Assembly (NCBI GenBank): GCA_020854835.1
Contig: JAHKLX010000003.1
Location: 1 to 64,000 of the forward strand
Direction: 5' to 3'
DNA: 64,000 nucleotides
Source of the DNA: Microcaldota archaeon
GTDB lineage: Archaea > Micrarchaeota > Micrarchaeia > Anstonellales > JAGGVH01
Shown here: piece after piece, positions 36,091 through 44,551 of the stretch
How positions within the stretch are numbered: position 1 is the stretch's first letter
How the letters are laid out: each line of letters begins with the position of its first letter
Translations under genes and position numbers: made by a program
The notes under the pieces: generated by a model
The model's database searches: none
What the model was told of the DNA's origin: nothing
What the model saw: the letters and a program-made list of their open reading frames with translations, nothing else

Positions 36091-37815
36091 ATGTTAAGAA
36101 CTAATGATTGTGGAGAATTGAGATTAAAAGATTTGGGAAAAAATGTGAAACTAACCGGTTGGGTTAAAAAAATAAGAAAACATGGATCAGTTACATTTAT
36201 TGATTTGTGGGATAGGTATGGAACAACACAAATTATAGTGAATCGCGATGAAAATGTAAGCAGAGAAAGTGTTTTATTGATAGAAGGAAAAGTACAAGAA
36301 AGAAGTTCGAAAAATCCAAAAATGCCAACTGGAGACATTGAAATAAACGCAGAAAAAATTGAAGTTCTTGCAAAAGCAGAGGGACTGCCTTTGGAGATAG
36401 GCGACCCAAACAATACAGATTTAACTCGTTTAAGATATAGATATTTGGATTTGAGAAGAGATGAAATGATAAAAAATATAATCATAAGATCCAAAACAAT
36501 TCAGGCAATAAATGAATACCTGACCAAAAATAATTTTATACATATTGAAACTCCAATAATGGCAAAATCAACTCCTGAAGGAGCAAGGGATTATTTGGTT
36601 CCTTCAAGGATTAAGAAGGGTTCGTTTTATGCTTTACCTCAAAGTCCGCAACTATTCAAACAAATACTGATGATAGCAGGTTTTGATAGATATTATCAAA
36701 TCGCACGATGTTTTAGAGATGAAGATTTGCGCGCAGATAGACAACCAGAGTTTACTCAAATTGATATTGAAATGAGTTATATTGAAGAACATGATATACA
36801 AACCGTAACAGAAGAGATGTTCGTTCATATATTCAAAGAAGTTTTTAATATTGATATTGAAAAACCGTTTAAAAAATTGACCTTCAAAAAAGCAGATGAC
36901 GAATATGGATCAGACAAACCAGATTTGAGATATGGTTTAAAACTTAAAGATATTTCTGATTTGGCAAAATTATGCGACTTTAATGTTTTAGCATCTGCAG
37001 AAACTGTCAAATGTCTTGTTATTGGACCCTCAGAAAATACCAAAGAAGTTGATTACAGCAGAAAAAAAATTGAAGAACTTACAAAAGAAATAGTGAAATA
37101 TGGTGCAAAGGGAATAATCTATTTGAAATACACTGGAAACGAATTAGAAGGTCCGATGGCCAAACACATTGAAAAAATAAAAGAAAACTTAATTGAAAAA
37201 CTATCATTGAAAAAACAAGATTCAATATTGATCATTGCAGGAAATAAAAAAGTGGTTAATCGTTCGTTAGGAGAATTGAGAAAAATTATTGCAAAAGAAT
37301 TGGATTTGTGTGATAAAAATAAGTTTGAATTTGTATGGGTAACTGATTTTCCAATGTTTGAATACAATGAAGAAGAAGAGCGTTGGCAAGCAACACACCA
37401 CCCATTCACTCAACCAAAAATTGAAACCCTTGATGAAATTGAAAACAAAGAAACTTGCAAAGCAAAAGCATATGATCTTGTTTTGAATGGTGAAGAAGTG
37501 GCAGGTGGATCAATTCGTATAAACACAATTGAAATGCAGAACAAAGTTTTTGAATCGATAGGAATTTCAAAAGAAAAAGCTCGGGAAAAATTCGGATTTT
37601 TGTTGGAAGCATTGAAATATGGGGCACCACCACATGGGGGAATTGCATTTGGTTTTGACAGAATAATGGCCATTATGTTAAAAATAGAAAATCATGATAT
37701 AAGAGAGGTCATACCTTTTCCAAAAACCAAAAATGCTGAAGATGTTATGACCGGCGCACCATCTGAAATATTTGAAGAACAGTTAAAGGATGTTGGATTG
37801 AAACTTGAAAAATAA
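36091..37815 (+). CDS. aspS: Aspartyl-tRNA synthetase, bacterial type with GAD insertion
   Basis: Charges tRNA-Asp (and possibly tRNA-Asn). An N-terminal OB anticodon-binding domain (VKLTGWVKKIRKHGSVTFID) is followed by the class II catalytic domain: motif 2 in FRDEDLRADRQPEFTQID and motif 3 in GIAFGFDRIMAIML. PEGARDYLVPSR and a ~100-residue GAD-like insertion (residues ~270-390) between motifs 2 and 3 mark the bacterial family (~590 residues) rather than the ~430-residue archaeal/eukaryotic one, so transfer from bacteria is inferred. Start at 36091 because GGGTGG lies just before it. Confidence 0.93.
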   Translation: MLRTNDCGELRLKDLGKNVKLTGWVKKIRKHGSVTFIDLWDRYGTTQIIVNRDENVSRESVLLIEGKVQERSSKNPKMPTGDIEINAEKIEVLAKAEGLPLEIGDPNNTDLTRLRYRYLDLRRDEMIKNIIIRSKTIQAINEYLTKNNFIHIETPIMAKSTPEGARDYLVPSRIKKGSFYALPQSPQLFKQILMIAGFDRYYQIARCFRDEDLRADRQPEFTQIDIEMSYIEEHDIQTVTEEMFVHIFKEVFNIDIEKPFKKLTFKKADDEYGSDKPDLRYGLKLKDISDLAKLCDFNVLASAETVKCLVIGPSENTKEVDYSRKKIEELTKEIVKYGAKGIIYLKYTGNELEGPMAKHIEKIKENLIEKLSLKKQDSILIIAGNKKVVNRSLGELRKIIAKELDLCDKNKFEFVWVTDFPMFEYNEEEERWQATHHPFTQPKIETLDEIENKETCKAKAYDLVLNGEEVAGGSIRINTIEMQNKVFESIGISKEKAREKFGFLLEALKYGAPPHGGIAFGFDRIMAIMLKIENHDIREVIPFPKTKNAEDVMTGAPSEIFEEQLKDVGLKLEK

Positions 37816-37818
37816 AAA

Positions 37819-39216
37819 TTATAAGATGTCTTCTGCCACTTCTGCAATGGATTGGATTGTGGTGTATGCTTCTTCGATTGTATTGTAAAAAGAGGGAGTT
37901 ACCCTGACTGCACCTGGCAACCTGACAAGTTGTTTTGGCAGACCAAGAAAGTCTTGGGAAATGCCAAGCTTCAATAACATATTTCTCACATCTTGGATAG
38001 GTGCATTTAAACCCATCATTAAAGCGATATACCAATGTGCACAAAAACATCCATCTCTTACACTAATCCCTTTCGCATCCAATCTACAAGCAACTTCTTT
38101 GTAATTTTTTCTTAAAAAGGATCCTAGATTAAATGTTAAAATACTTAAACGGTCTTCGAAAGTTTTTGGACCGTAAAGGTTCAAATTGGGAATTTTCTTC
38201 ATTTCATGGAGCATATATTTTCCCAACTCTATATCGTGCATATGAATATTATCCATTCCAAGTTCATATAACCTATCAATCACAAATCCAAATTCAATTG
38301 CAGGTTCTATTGCTTGAGTACCTGGCTCAAAACGTGCGACTGAATCTTCATATGTAACAAGATTTTTTGAAACAAGTTTGACAGTGCTCCCACCACTGTA
38401 GTGATTGCCCAAATACCTTTCACTTTTTTTATTTATAAAAATGGCCCCCAAACCAAAAGGACCATACATTTTATGGGCAGAGAGGGACGCAAAATCCACA
38501 TCCAGAGCATTTAAATCTATTTTCATATGTCCTGCTGATTGAGCCATATCCAAATAAATAAATCCTCTATCTCCTACTATATCGCGTATTTCAGAAATAG
38601 GATTTATTACCCCTGTGACATTAGAAACATGAATTAAATTAAATAATATTTTTCCTTTTTTTCTTGTTTTCATAATTTTTCTTAAGTAATCTAAATCCAA
38701 TCTCCCTTCAGGTTTTGTTATTGGAACAATTTCTATATCAACTCCCATCATTTTTGCAAAATTTAGAGGAGTTAAAATTTGTGAGTTATGCTCCATCTCA
38801 GTTAATACAATTAAATCTCCTTTTTTGAAATCAAATCTGGTTGAAATCCAATTTGAGGTGTCTGTTGTTCCTCCTGTGAATCCTACCATATAATCGCTAG
38901 CATTGAAAAAATATGTTAATTTGTCTTTTACCCTATTATATTCTTGGCTTGCCCTTTTTGCTTCTTCTGAATTCTCTGAATGATTGCTCCCCCTAGGATA
39001 AGTTAAACGATAATTAGTAATATCTCTTATTGCAGAAGCTAGGGGCTGAGCGGTTGCACCAGAATCCATATATGTTCTTCCAGAAGATACTAAAGACGGA
39101 AATTCAATCTTTCTTATTTCATCAACATCAGGCAATAAACCTGGAAAAAACTCTTTAACGCGATCTTCTTTTATAATTTTTGGAACATCAATAAAATTAT
39201 TTAATTTTGGAGGCAT
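37819..39216 (-). CDS. Cysteine desulfurase-like class V aminotransferase
   Basis: A fold-type I PLP enzyme of 465 residues in the SufS/Csd family. Lys249 in SLSAHKMYGPFGLG is the Schiff-base lysine, Asp223 in YLDMAQSAGHM holds the pyridine nitrogen, and EMEHNSQILTPLN contains the conserved His. A Cys in the expected mobile-loop region (VRDGCFCAHWY, C390/C392) could take the persulfide. That would supply sulfur for Fe-S clusters, as the radical SAM enzymes here require, or for tRNA thiolation. No SUF scaffold genes lie nearby. The first ~35 residues are an extension relative to the family. Selenocysteine lyase or kynureninase-like activity are alternatives. Confidence 0.82.
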   Translation of the reverse strand: MPPKLNNFIDVPKIIKEDRVKEFFPGLLPDVDEIRKIEFPSLVSSGRTYMDSGATAQPLASAIRDITNYRLTYPRGSNHSENSEEAKRASQEYNRVKDKLTYFFNASDYMVGFTGGTTDTSNWISTRFDFKKGDLIVLTEMEHNSQILTPLNFAKMMGVDIEIVPITKPEGRLDLDYLRKIMKTRKKGKILFNLIHVSNVTGVINPISEIRDIVGDRGFIYLDMAQSAGHMKIDLNALDVDFASLSAHKMYGPFGLGAIFINKKSERYLGNHYSGGSTVKLVSKNLVTYEDSVARFEPGTQAIEPAIEFGFVIDRLYELGMDNIHMHDIELGKYMLHEMKKIPNLNLYGPKTFEDRLSILTFNLGSFLRKNYKEVACRLDAKGISVRDGCFCAHWYIALMMGLNAPIQDVRNMLLKLGISQDFLGLPKQLVRLPGAVRVTPSFYNTIEEAYTTIQSIAEVAEDIL

Positions 39217-39402
39217 ATCATCACAATTTAATTATGTTAAATTATGTTTAAAAATGTTTGTTTTATTTGAAGTTTATATAGACTCGCAATAAAGTAATTG
39301 AGTTTAAATTATTTTTGGAATAAAAACATGATAAATAACTGATTATAACTAAAGGTATATACTTATACAATCAGGTATATTTAAAGTAGAATTATTGCGC
39401 AC

Positions 39403-40917
39403 TTAAAAATCAAATAATTTGGCCTGAGGGGGTTTTTTCTCATCTTTTTTAGGTTTTTTGCGTGGTAGTTTGGAAAAAACCTTTTCGAATTTTAAAGTCG
39501 TGTTGTTTTTTTCAGATATGTCTCTAACTATTTTTTTCATTTTCTTTTCTTTGCTTTGGGAAGACCAATAAAAAGCCTCATCTTGTGTGTTTTTTGTAAG
39601 AAGAATGATTACTCTGCCTGAACGCATCCTACCTGCCCTACCTCTTCTTTGTATGCTCCGGATAGCAGAGGGGATCGGTTCAAAGAAAATAACAGTGTCA
39701 ACACTAGGTATATCCAATCCCTCCTCGCCAACGCTAGATGAAACCAATACTTTAAATTCGTTTTTCCTGAATCTTTCAATTATTTCTTTTTGCTTTTTCT
39801 GAGTAAATCCTTTTCTTTGGCCTATAAAAACACTATTAGAAACTCCTGAAAAATTTAGTTCATCAGATATATTTTGAATTTGGGAAACATATTGTGAAAA
39901 AACTATAATTTGGCCTGGCTCTTTTTTGATAAGTTCTATAAGCTTTAACAATTTTGGATGTTTCTCGCCCGATTTCAGAAGGGATATAGCTTGTGTAAAT
40001 CTTGGATCTCTGAATAATGCTGTGCTTGCTTTTGTTTTCTTTTTAGATAGTTGATCAATATATTCTAAACTGGCCTTTGGACCTTGTGTTTGAACTAGTT
40101 CCAATAAATGTATTAAATTAAATAAATAGGAATATTGGGATAAGAGCATATATTTTTTTACAGATTCGGTTTTTAAAATTTTATCTCTTAATCCTATTAA
40201 AAATGCCTTTGAAGTAAACCTCCCCCTTATCCCCCAAGATTGAAAAAATTCTATCTTTTCATCAGTCATCTGCTTTAAATATTTTGAAGCTTTTGAGAGG
40301 TTGGGGGACAATTCAACTTTTTCCCATTGAATATCAGTGGGTTGTACATATGGTTTAACATCCTCGTCTTGTTTTTCTCTAAGTTCAACGTTAACAATTC
40401 CTAAGTTATCCATAATTTCTTTTATTTTTTTTCTGTCGCTGCCCGGAGATGCAGTTAAACCTAATAATAGGGCATTTCGTTGTTTTGCTTTTTCAGCGAT
40501 TTTGGTGTATGCATATTCTCCAACAGCCCTATGTGCTTCATCAAAAACACACAAATCTGCTTTAAATTCAAAAATATTTTTTTCAATATCGTTGGCTACA
40601 GTTTGTGGGGTTGAAACAATAACTGGCAAATCCCATAAAGTCTTTCTCTCTTTTGGTGGAACTGCCCCTGTTACCATAACCACTTTATCAGAAGGTATAT
40701 CTGTTCTAGATAAAATAGATGAAAAATGCTGTTCGACAAGAGGTTTTGTAGGTGCAAGAACAAAACATTGCTTACCTTGTTTATAAAATTTATCAATAAG
40801 CATCAATGCGATTAGTGTTTTTCCCAAACCAGTAGGTAAAACAACTAACGTGCTCCCATTATTGACTATTGATGAAAAAATTTGTTCCTGATATTTTCTT
40901 GGGGCGAGACGAAGCAT
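39403..40917 (-). CDS. Hef/MPH1-type DEAH helicase without nuclease domain
   Basis: A 504-residue superfamily 2 helicase: Walker A PTGLGKT (28-34), DEAH box 126-129 (CVFDEAHRAVG), TASPGSD (motif III), and C-terminal motifs V/VI (SSSVGEEGLDIPSVD, QRRGRAGRM). The insert between the RecA-like domains (residues ~190-310) is the helical arm found in Hef and FANCM. Euryarchaeal Hef is ~750 residues with a C-terminal XPF nuclease; this one stops after the helicase and has a Lys/Pro-rich tail ending QAKLFDF, which resembles a PCNA-binding peptide. It likely remodels stalled forks, with a separate nuclease (inferred). Confidence 0.9.
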   Translation of the reverse strand: MLRLAPRKYQEQIFSSIVNNGSTLVVLPTGLGKTLIALMLIDKFYKQGKQCFVLAPTKPLVEQHFSSILSRTDIPSDKVVMVTGAVPPKERKTLWDLPVIVSTPQTVANDIEKNIFEFKADLCVFDEAHRAVGEYAYTKIAEKAKQRNALLLGLTASPGSDRKKIKEIMDNLGIVNVELREKQDEDVKPYVQPTDIQWEKVELSPNLSKASKYLKQMTDEKIEFFQSWGIRGRFTSKAFLIGLRDKILKTESVKKYMLLSQYSYLFNLIHLLELVQTQGPKASLEYIDQLSKKKTKASTALFRDPRFTQAISLLKSGEKHPKLLKLIELIKKEPGQIIVFSQYVSQIQNISDELNFSGVSNSVFIGQRKGFTQKKQKEIIERFRKNEFKVLVSSSVGEEGLDIPSVDTVIFFEPIPSAIRSIQRRGRAGRMRSGRVIILLTKNTQDEAFYWSSQSKEKKMKKIVRDISEKNNTTLKFEKVFSKLPRKKPKKDEKKPPQAKLFDF

Positions 40918-40968
40918 AAAGTTATTTCTAAAGCAATGATTAAAAATCTAAAGGTTATATAGATTTTT

Positions 40969-41454
40969 ATGGATGAAGAAAAAAAATCTATTCCCACCCG
41001 AGGAATACCCTCCAAAGAATCGCTTTATTTGCCATCATATTATTCAAAAGAATTAAGAACTTTCCAAGATGAAAATGAGACACTAACAAGAAACTTTTGG
41101 TCTCTGGATGAGGTTGTAAATTTTGTTTTTCCTAAAAAATACCAGGAAAAATATCATGAAAATGCATTATTGTTTATGAAAGAGCTTCAAAACAAAATGG
41201 AAATGGATGGGGAGATGATTGGAGAGTTTATAAGAAAAAACAATGTTTCAAAAGCTACTTTTTACAACCGTGTTTTGCCCCGGTTGAAAAGAGTTGGTTT
41301 GATCAAAGTCTACAGAGATACCCTCATTAACCAGGAAAATAAAAGAAAATTTAGGCCAATGAGAATAACTTTGAGCAAAACATTTGGTAATTATTTAATT
41401 AAGATAGGAGATTCCTGGCTTGCAATAGTTGATGATGCAAGAACTAGAAAATAA
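40969..41454 (+). CDS. Winged-helix-like protein
   Basis: 161 residues. The segment IGEFIRKNNVSKATFYNRVL followed by PRLKRVGLIKVYRDTL is a helix-turn-helix with a wing and suggests a DNA-binding regulator. The N-terminal part is polar, with a Pro/Ser-rich opening (KSIPTRGIPSKESLYLPSYY). No family name is certain. It is divergent from the Hef-like helicase gene, separated by 51 bases, and looks leaderless (TATTTATG context at the ATG). Confidence 0.65.
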   Translation: MDEEKKSIPTRGIPSKESLYLPSYYSKELRTFQDENETLTRNFWSLDEVVNFVFPKKYQEKYHENALLFMKELQNKMEMDGEMIGEFIRKNNVSKATFYNRVLPRLKRVGLIKVYRDTLINQENKRKFRPMRITLSKTFGNYLIKIGDSWLAIVDDARTRK

Positions 41455-41463
41455 AACTTGAAC

Positions 41464-41480
41464 TGATAATATACATTTAT
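41464..41480 (+). promoter_or_regulatory. TATA-like box for the HEYMH membrane protein gene
   Basis: The stretch around TACATTTATAAACAT lies about 28-30 bases before the double ATG at 41506, fitting leaderless transcription. The same layout (TTTATAAAC, ~28 bases, ATGATG) recurs at 31893 and 60825. Confidence 0.5.
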
Positions 41481-41505
41481 AAACATTTTTAACCACAAGA
41501 ATGTT

Positions 41506-42531
41506 ATGATGCTCAAAGTTAAACCAAGAAAGTTTGCTAGTGATGATAAAATGGCCAGAGCCCCATACAAAATTATGCAAAGGGTTTCTGAAATAACAGA
41601 GGTGCCCATAAAAGATTTTTTCCCGTTGATTTTGGGATTTGAATCTTCGGCGGCGAACCTATTTATGGACGCATTTGCAACTTATTGTCCTGAAAAAAAT
41701 ACAATAAGCTATTTTGAAAATTCTATGTCAAGACCTTGCGCACACGAATATATGCACGCAGTTAATAACATTTTTGTCCCTGTTGATCAAAATATCATTT
41801 ATGCTGAAAATTTAGCCACAACAACAAATGAAAAAAGTTTCGGAAGAAAGTATTTGGGCATGATAAATTGTGAAAGAATATGGGGGAGTATATTGGTAAA
41901 ATTTTCAACCCTTTCAATAGCAATTGCCACAGGCCTTACTGTGTTTGATAAATTATTGAATATTTACGAAAAAACAGGTGGAGGTTTTGGAATTGTGGCA
42001 GTTGGTACTATTGCAGGGGTTGCAACGGCATATTCAATAGGATGTTGGAAAATTATGAAAAACTTTTTAAAAGGGGTTGCCATGGGAGTTGGGGAGATTC
42101 AAAATCATTTTTTTAGAAGATCATATTCGAAAGCCCTTGCCAGATATGGAGAAGATGGAGTTATTGCAACATTAGCATGTAGGGGAGAAAAAACAAGAGA
42201 GAGAAAAGAATATTTGGAATTATTTCAGACTGCATTTTTTACAAATAGAATTTGTGAGAAGTTAGAAAAAAAGGGAATTTTAACTGAAGAAGGTTTAACA
42301 GATAAAGGCAAAGAATGGGTTCGAACACATTTGAAAAATACTATGCAAACATGCCCAATATTGGATGAGGATATTTCTGTCAAAAGTAGAGTAATTGTAA
42401 ACTTCCAGATAGGCAATGGTTTGGCCGTAGGATATTGTGGTGAAAATCAAACACAGGAAGAATATGATTTCATCACAAATATAATCCTTAAACAAGATGA
42501 AGCCTCGGAAGAATACCAACAAATCAATTAA
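41506..42531 (+). CDS. Membrane protein with a zinc-protease-like HEYMH motif
   Basis: 341 residues. HEYMH at 80-84 (SRPCAHEYMHAVNNIF) with a downstream Glu (IIYAENLATT, E101) matches the gluzincin pattern HExxH...E. Two hydrophobic helices follow (VKFSTLSIAIATGLTVFDKL and GIVAVGTIAGVATAYSIGCW). The C-terminal ~130 residues are soluble and contain a short winged-helix-like stretch (ICEKLEKKGILTEEGLTDKG). The order, protease-like site first and membrane helices second, is unlike the M48 proteases I know. No signal peptide. Target unknown. It is transcribed separately from the aIF5A operon that follows. Confidence 0.65.
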   Translation: MMLKVKPRKFASDDKMARAPYKIMQRVSEITEVPIKDFFPLILGFESSAANLFMDAFATYCPEKNTISYFENSMSRPCAHEYMHAVNNIFVPVDQNIIYAENLATTTNEKSFGRKYLGMINCERIWGSILVKFSTLSIAIATGLTVFDKLLNIYEKTGGGFGIVAVGTIAGVATAYSIGCWKIMKNFLKGVAMGVGEIQNHFFRRSYSKALARYGEDGVIATLACRGEKTRERKEYLELFQTAFFTNRICEKLEKKGILTEEGLTDKGKEWVRTHLKNTMQTCPILDEDISVKSRVIVNFQIGNGLAVGYCGENQTQEEYDFITNIILKQDEASEEYQQIN

Positions 42532-42600
42532 GCAAAGCTTTAATAAGCTTTCTTGATAAAAATAGATTATCTTCTTGATAGTGATTATGAGGTGAGAGTT

Positions 42601-43002
42601 TTGGAAGGAGAAAAGAATTTTGCAGAAGCAAAAGAACTTAAAGTTGGGAAATATATATTGATTGATGGTGTTCCGTGCAGAGTCGCCAATATAGATTCAT
42701 CTTCGCCAGGCAAACATGGGCATGCAAAATTAGCAGTTACTGCAGTCAGTTTGTTTACTAATTCAAAAAAAATAATTTCGTTGCCATCGAACGCAACTGT
42801 TGAAATACCTGTAATAACAAGAAAGACTGGTCAAATAATATCTATTGAAGGAGATACAGTTCAAGTTATGGATATGCAAACATACGAAATATCAGATATG
42901 ATGCTTCCAGAAGAATTCAAAAGTGATGCAGGGGAAGGTAAAATGGCAGAACTTATGTGTGCCATGGGGAAATGTGCTATTGTAAAAATTGTTGAAGGGT
43001 GA
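42601..43002 (+). CDS. eif5a: Translation factor aIF5A
   Basis: 133 residues. aIF5A binds the ribosome and helps translation through polyproline and other slow stretches. The hypusine loop SSPGKHGHAK carries the modified lysine, and the C-terminal OB domain follows (KTGQIISIEGDTVQVMDMQT). A TTG start at 42601 is chosen because GAGGTGA lies 5 bases before it and it gives the usual length; a longer TTG at 42553 has no ribosome site. S24e follows after 4 bases. Confidence 0.93.
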   Translation: MEGEKNFAEAKELKVGKYILIDGVPCRVANIDSSSPGKHGHAKLAVTAVSLFTNSKKIISLPSNATVEIPVITRKTGQIISIEGDTVQVMDMQTYEISDMMLPEEFKSDAGEGKMAELMCAMGKCAIVKIVEG

Positions 43003-43006
43003 GAAT

Positions 43007-43336
43007 ATGGAAATAACAATATCGAAAAAATTTGAAAATAAATTGCTTAATAGGGAAGAATATGAATTGGTTGTTGATTTCAAAGGTTCAACACCGAAAA
43101 GAGAACAGATAAGAGATAAACTGAGTGCCCTTGTTAATTCAAAACCAAATTTAGTGATTGTTAAAAAAGTGTTTAATAAAGCAGGTGTCCAAAGTGTTGT
43201 GTGCAAGGTTTATGTATATAAAAATGATGAATCTATGAGATCTGCAGAGCCGAAATATCTGCTTGAAAGAAATGCTAAAAAAGAACTTAAAGGCGAGACA
43301 AAAGAAGATAAACCTAAGAAAGAAGGTGAAGAATGA
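43007..43336 (+). CDS. rps24e: Ribosomal protein S24e
   Basis: 109 residues: [20 protein letters not shown] and [20 protein letters not shown] are typical of S24e, a small-subunit protein shared by archaea and eukaryotes. The C-terminal ~25 residues are a charged Lys/Glu extension. GGGTGAGAAT precedes the ATG. Its TGA overlaps the S27ae start (ATGATG), so the two are coupled. Confidence 0.95.
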   Translation: MEITISKKFENKLLNREEYELVVDFKGSTPKREQIRDKLSALVNSKPNLVIVKKVFNKAGVQSVVCKVYVYKNDESMRSAEPKYLLERNAKKELKGETKEDKPKKEGEE

Positions 43337-43497
43337 TGGCAAAAAAGAATCCCAAACCAAAAAAGAAAAGAAATGAACCTAAAAATGAATTTAAACCTGG
43401 CAAAAAAACATGTCCTAAATGTGGTCCAGGAGTTTATTTAGCAGAACACAAAGATAGAATGTCTTGTGGAAAATGCGGTTACTATGAGAAAAAATAA
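43333..43497 (+). CDS. rps27ae: Ribosomal protein S27ae
   Basis: 54 residues: a basic N-terminus ([15 protein letters not shown]) and a zinc ribbon with two CxxC knuckles ([25 protein letters not shown]). GGTGAAG lies 4 bases before the first of two adjacent ATGs; the second, at 43336, gives 53 residues. The gene overlaps S24e upstream and the CPBP protease downstream. Length and zinc pattern are standard for archaeal S27ae. Confidence 0.95.
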   Translation: MMAKKNPKPKKKRNEPKNEFKPGKKTCPKCGPGVYLAEHKDRMSCGKCGYYEKK

Positions 43498-44119
43498 AAT
43501 TCTTATTTCTTTTTCTTTTATTTCAACTATTTTGTTTGTACTCTTATTAGGCAATATAGTATATGCCCTATTATTTGGAAAAGCTTTATTTGAAATTCCA
43601 ATCCTTTTTGGAATAATTGTGATACATTCATTTTTACTTTTTAATGGAATCTTGTTTTCAGAAGTTAAATTAAAAGATCTGATGCCGAATACAGACCTAA
43701 AAACCTATTTGATAATTATAGGATTTTATATTGGAACAATGTTGGTTGTGGCAATCTGTTTTGGCATTTTATATTTTTTAGGATTTCCCCCAGATTCCTA
43801 TAAAACTCAAGATAGAATTCAAGAAGCAGGATTTATGGCAATATTTTTTGCTGTGATCGTTGCCCCTTTTTCAGAAGAGCTTTTTTTTAGAGCATTTCTT
43901 GTTAAAAAAACAGGTTTAGTGGCATCGGCAATAATATTTATGTTGTTCCACATATCATACGGATCAATTTATCAACTACTAGCAACATTCATATTTGGGA
44001 TATCTCTGGGAGTATTATATAAAAAAAGAGGTATAAACCATTCGATATTGCTACATTTTATGATAAACTTCATAAGTTTATCTGCTACCTTTCTTATGAG
44101 ATATTTCTATCTTTTTTAA
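43484..44119 (+). CDS. CPBP family intramembrane glutamic protease
   Basis: 211 residues with six or so transmembrane helices. The CPBP (Rce1-like, CAAX/Abi) motif is present: EELFFR (E131, E132, R136), then a His in MLFHISYGS and a final [11 protein letters not shown]. Members cleave within membranes; bacterial and archaeal substrates are mostly unknown. The ATG at 43484 lies inside the end of S27ae (14-base overlap), so it is the last gene of the aIF5A-S24e-S27ae operon. The 3' end overlaps a convergent gene by 42 bases. Confidence 0.85.
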   Translation: MRKNKILISFSFISTILFVLLLGNIVYALLFGKALFEIPILFGIIVIHSFLLFNGILFSEVKLKDLMPNTDLKTYLIIIGFYIGTMLVVAICFGILYFLGFPPDSYKTQDRIQEAGFMAIFFAVIVAPFSEELFFRAFLVKKTGLVASAIIFMLFHISYGSIYQLLATFIFGISLGVLYKKRGINHSILLHFMINFISLSATFLMRYFYLF

Positions 44120-44467
44120 ATCTGAAGACATCTGAGGAGTAAAGCACTTGTTATCGATATTTAATTGATGAGCTTCGAAGAAATCGCACATTTCACGTAA
44201 AACAGGTTTTGAGGGATTGGAATTGAGAACTTGTGATAAGATATCTAATTCTCCCGAATGAGATGTTCCTTCAAAAGCTTTAATTGCCTCTGGAACAGAG
44301 TAAGAAACCAACATATTTTGTTTTGCGGAGTACAGTGCTTCGATACGTTCTTCACGATTTAGTGATACATTAGGGTTGTTAGGGACATCTCTAGCAATAT
44401 CTTCCTCTATTCGCTCTCTCTCAGCAATATTTCTTAATACTTCTTCATCAAACTTGTGTGTCATCAT
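44078..44467 (-). CDS. Hypothetical protein (129 residues)
   Basis: Not recognised. An acidic, mostly helical soluble protein (FDEEVLRNIAERERIEEDIA near the N-terminus, DILSQVLNSNPSKPVLREMC in the middle) with no membrane segment or clear motif. The start is a double ATG after GGTGTTAA. The last 42 bases overlap the CPBP protease gene on the other strand, an unusually long convergent overlap for this window. Confidence 0.6.
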   Translation of the reverse strand: MMTHKFDEEVLRNIAERERIEEDIARDVPNNPNVSLNREERIEALYSAKQNMLVSYSVPEAIKAFEGTSHSGELDILSQVLNSNPSKPVLREMCDFFEAHQLNIDNKCFTPQMSSDLKKIEISHKKGSR

Positions 44468-44551
44468 TTAACACCGATAATAAATATTAAGTAAAAATTA
44501 TTTTTAAAGGTTTTTGTAAGAGAAGTATAAAAAAAAGGAAAAATAAAGGAT

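Noticed and set aside
39217-39402. Gap between the desulfurase-like and helicase genes as a small RNA or ORF
   Set aside because: It is A/T-rich with TATA-like repeats (GGTATAT twice) but shows no C/D boxes, stable hairpin or coding frame; I see nothing beyond promoter or terminator sequence.
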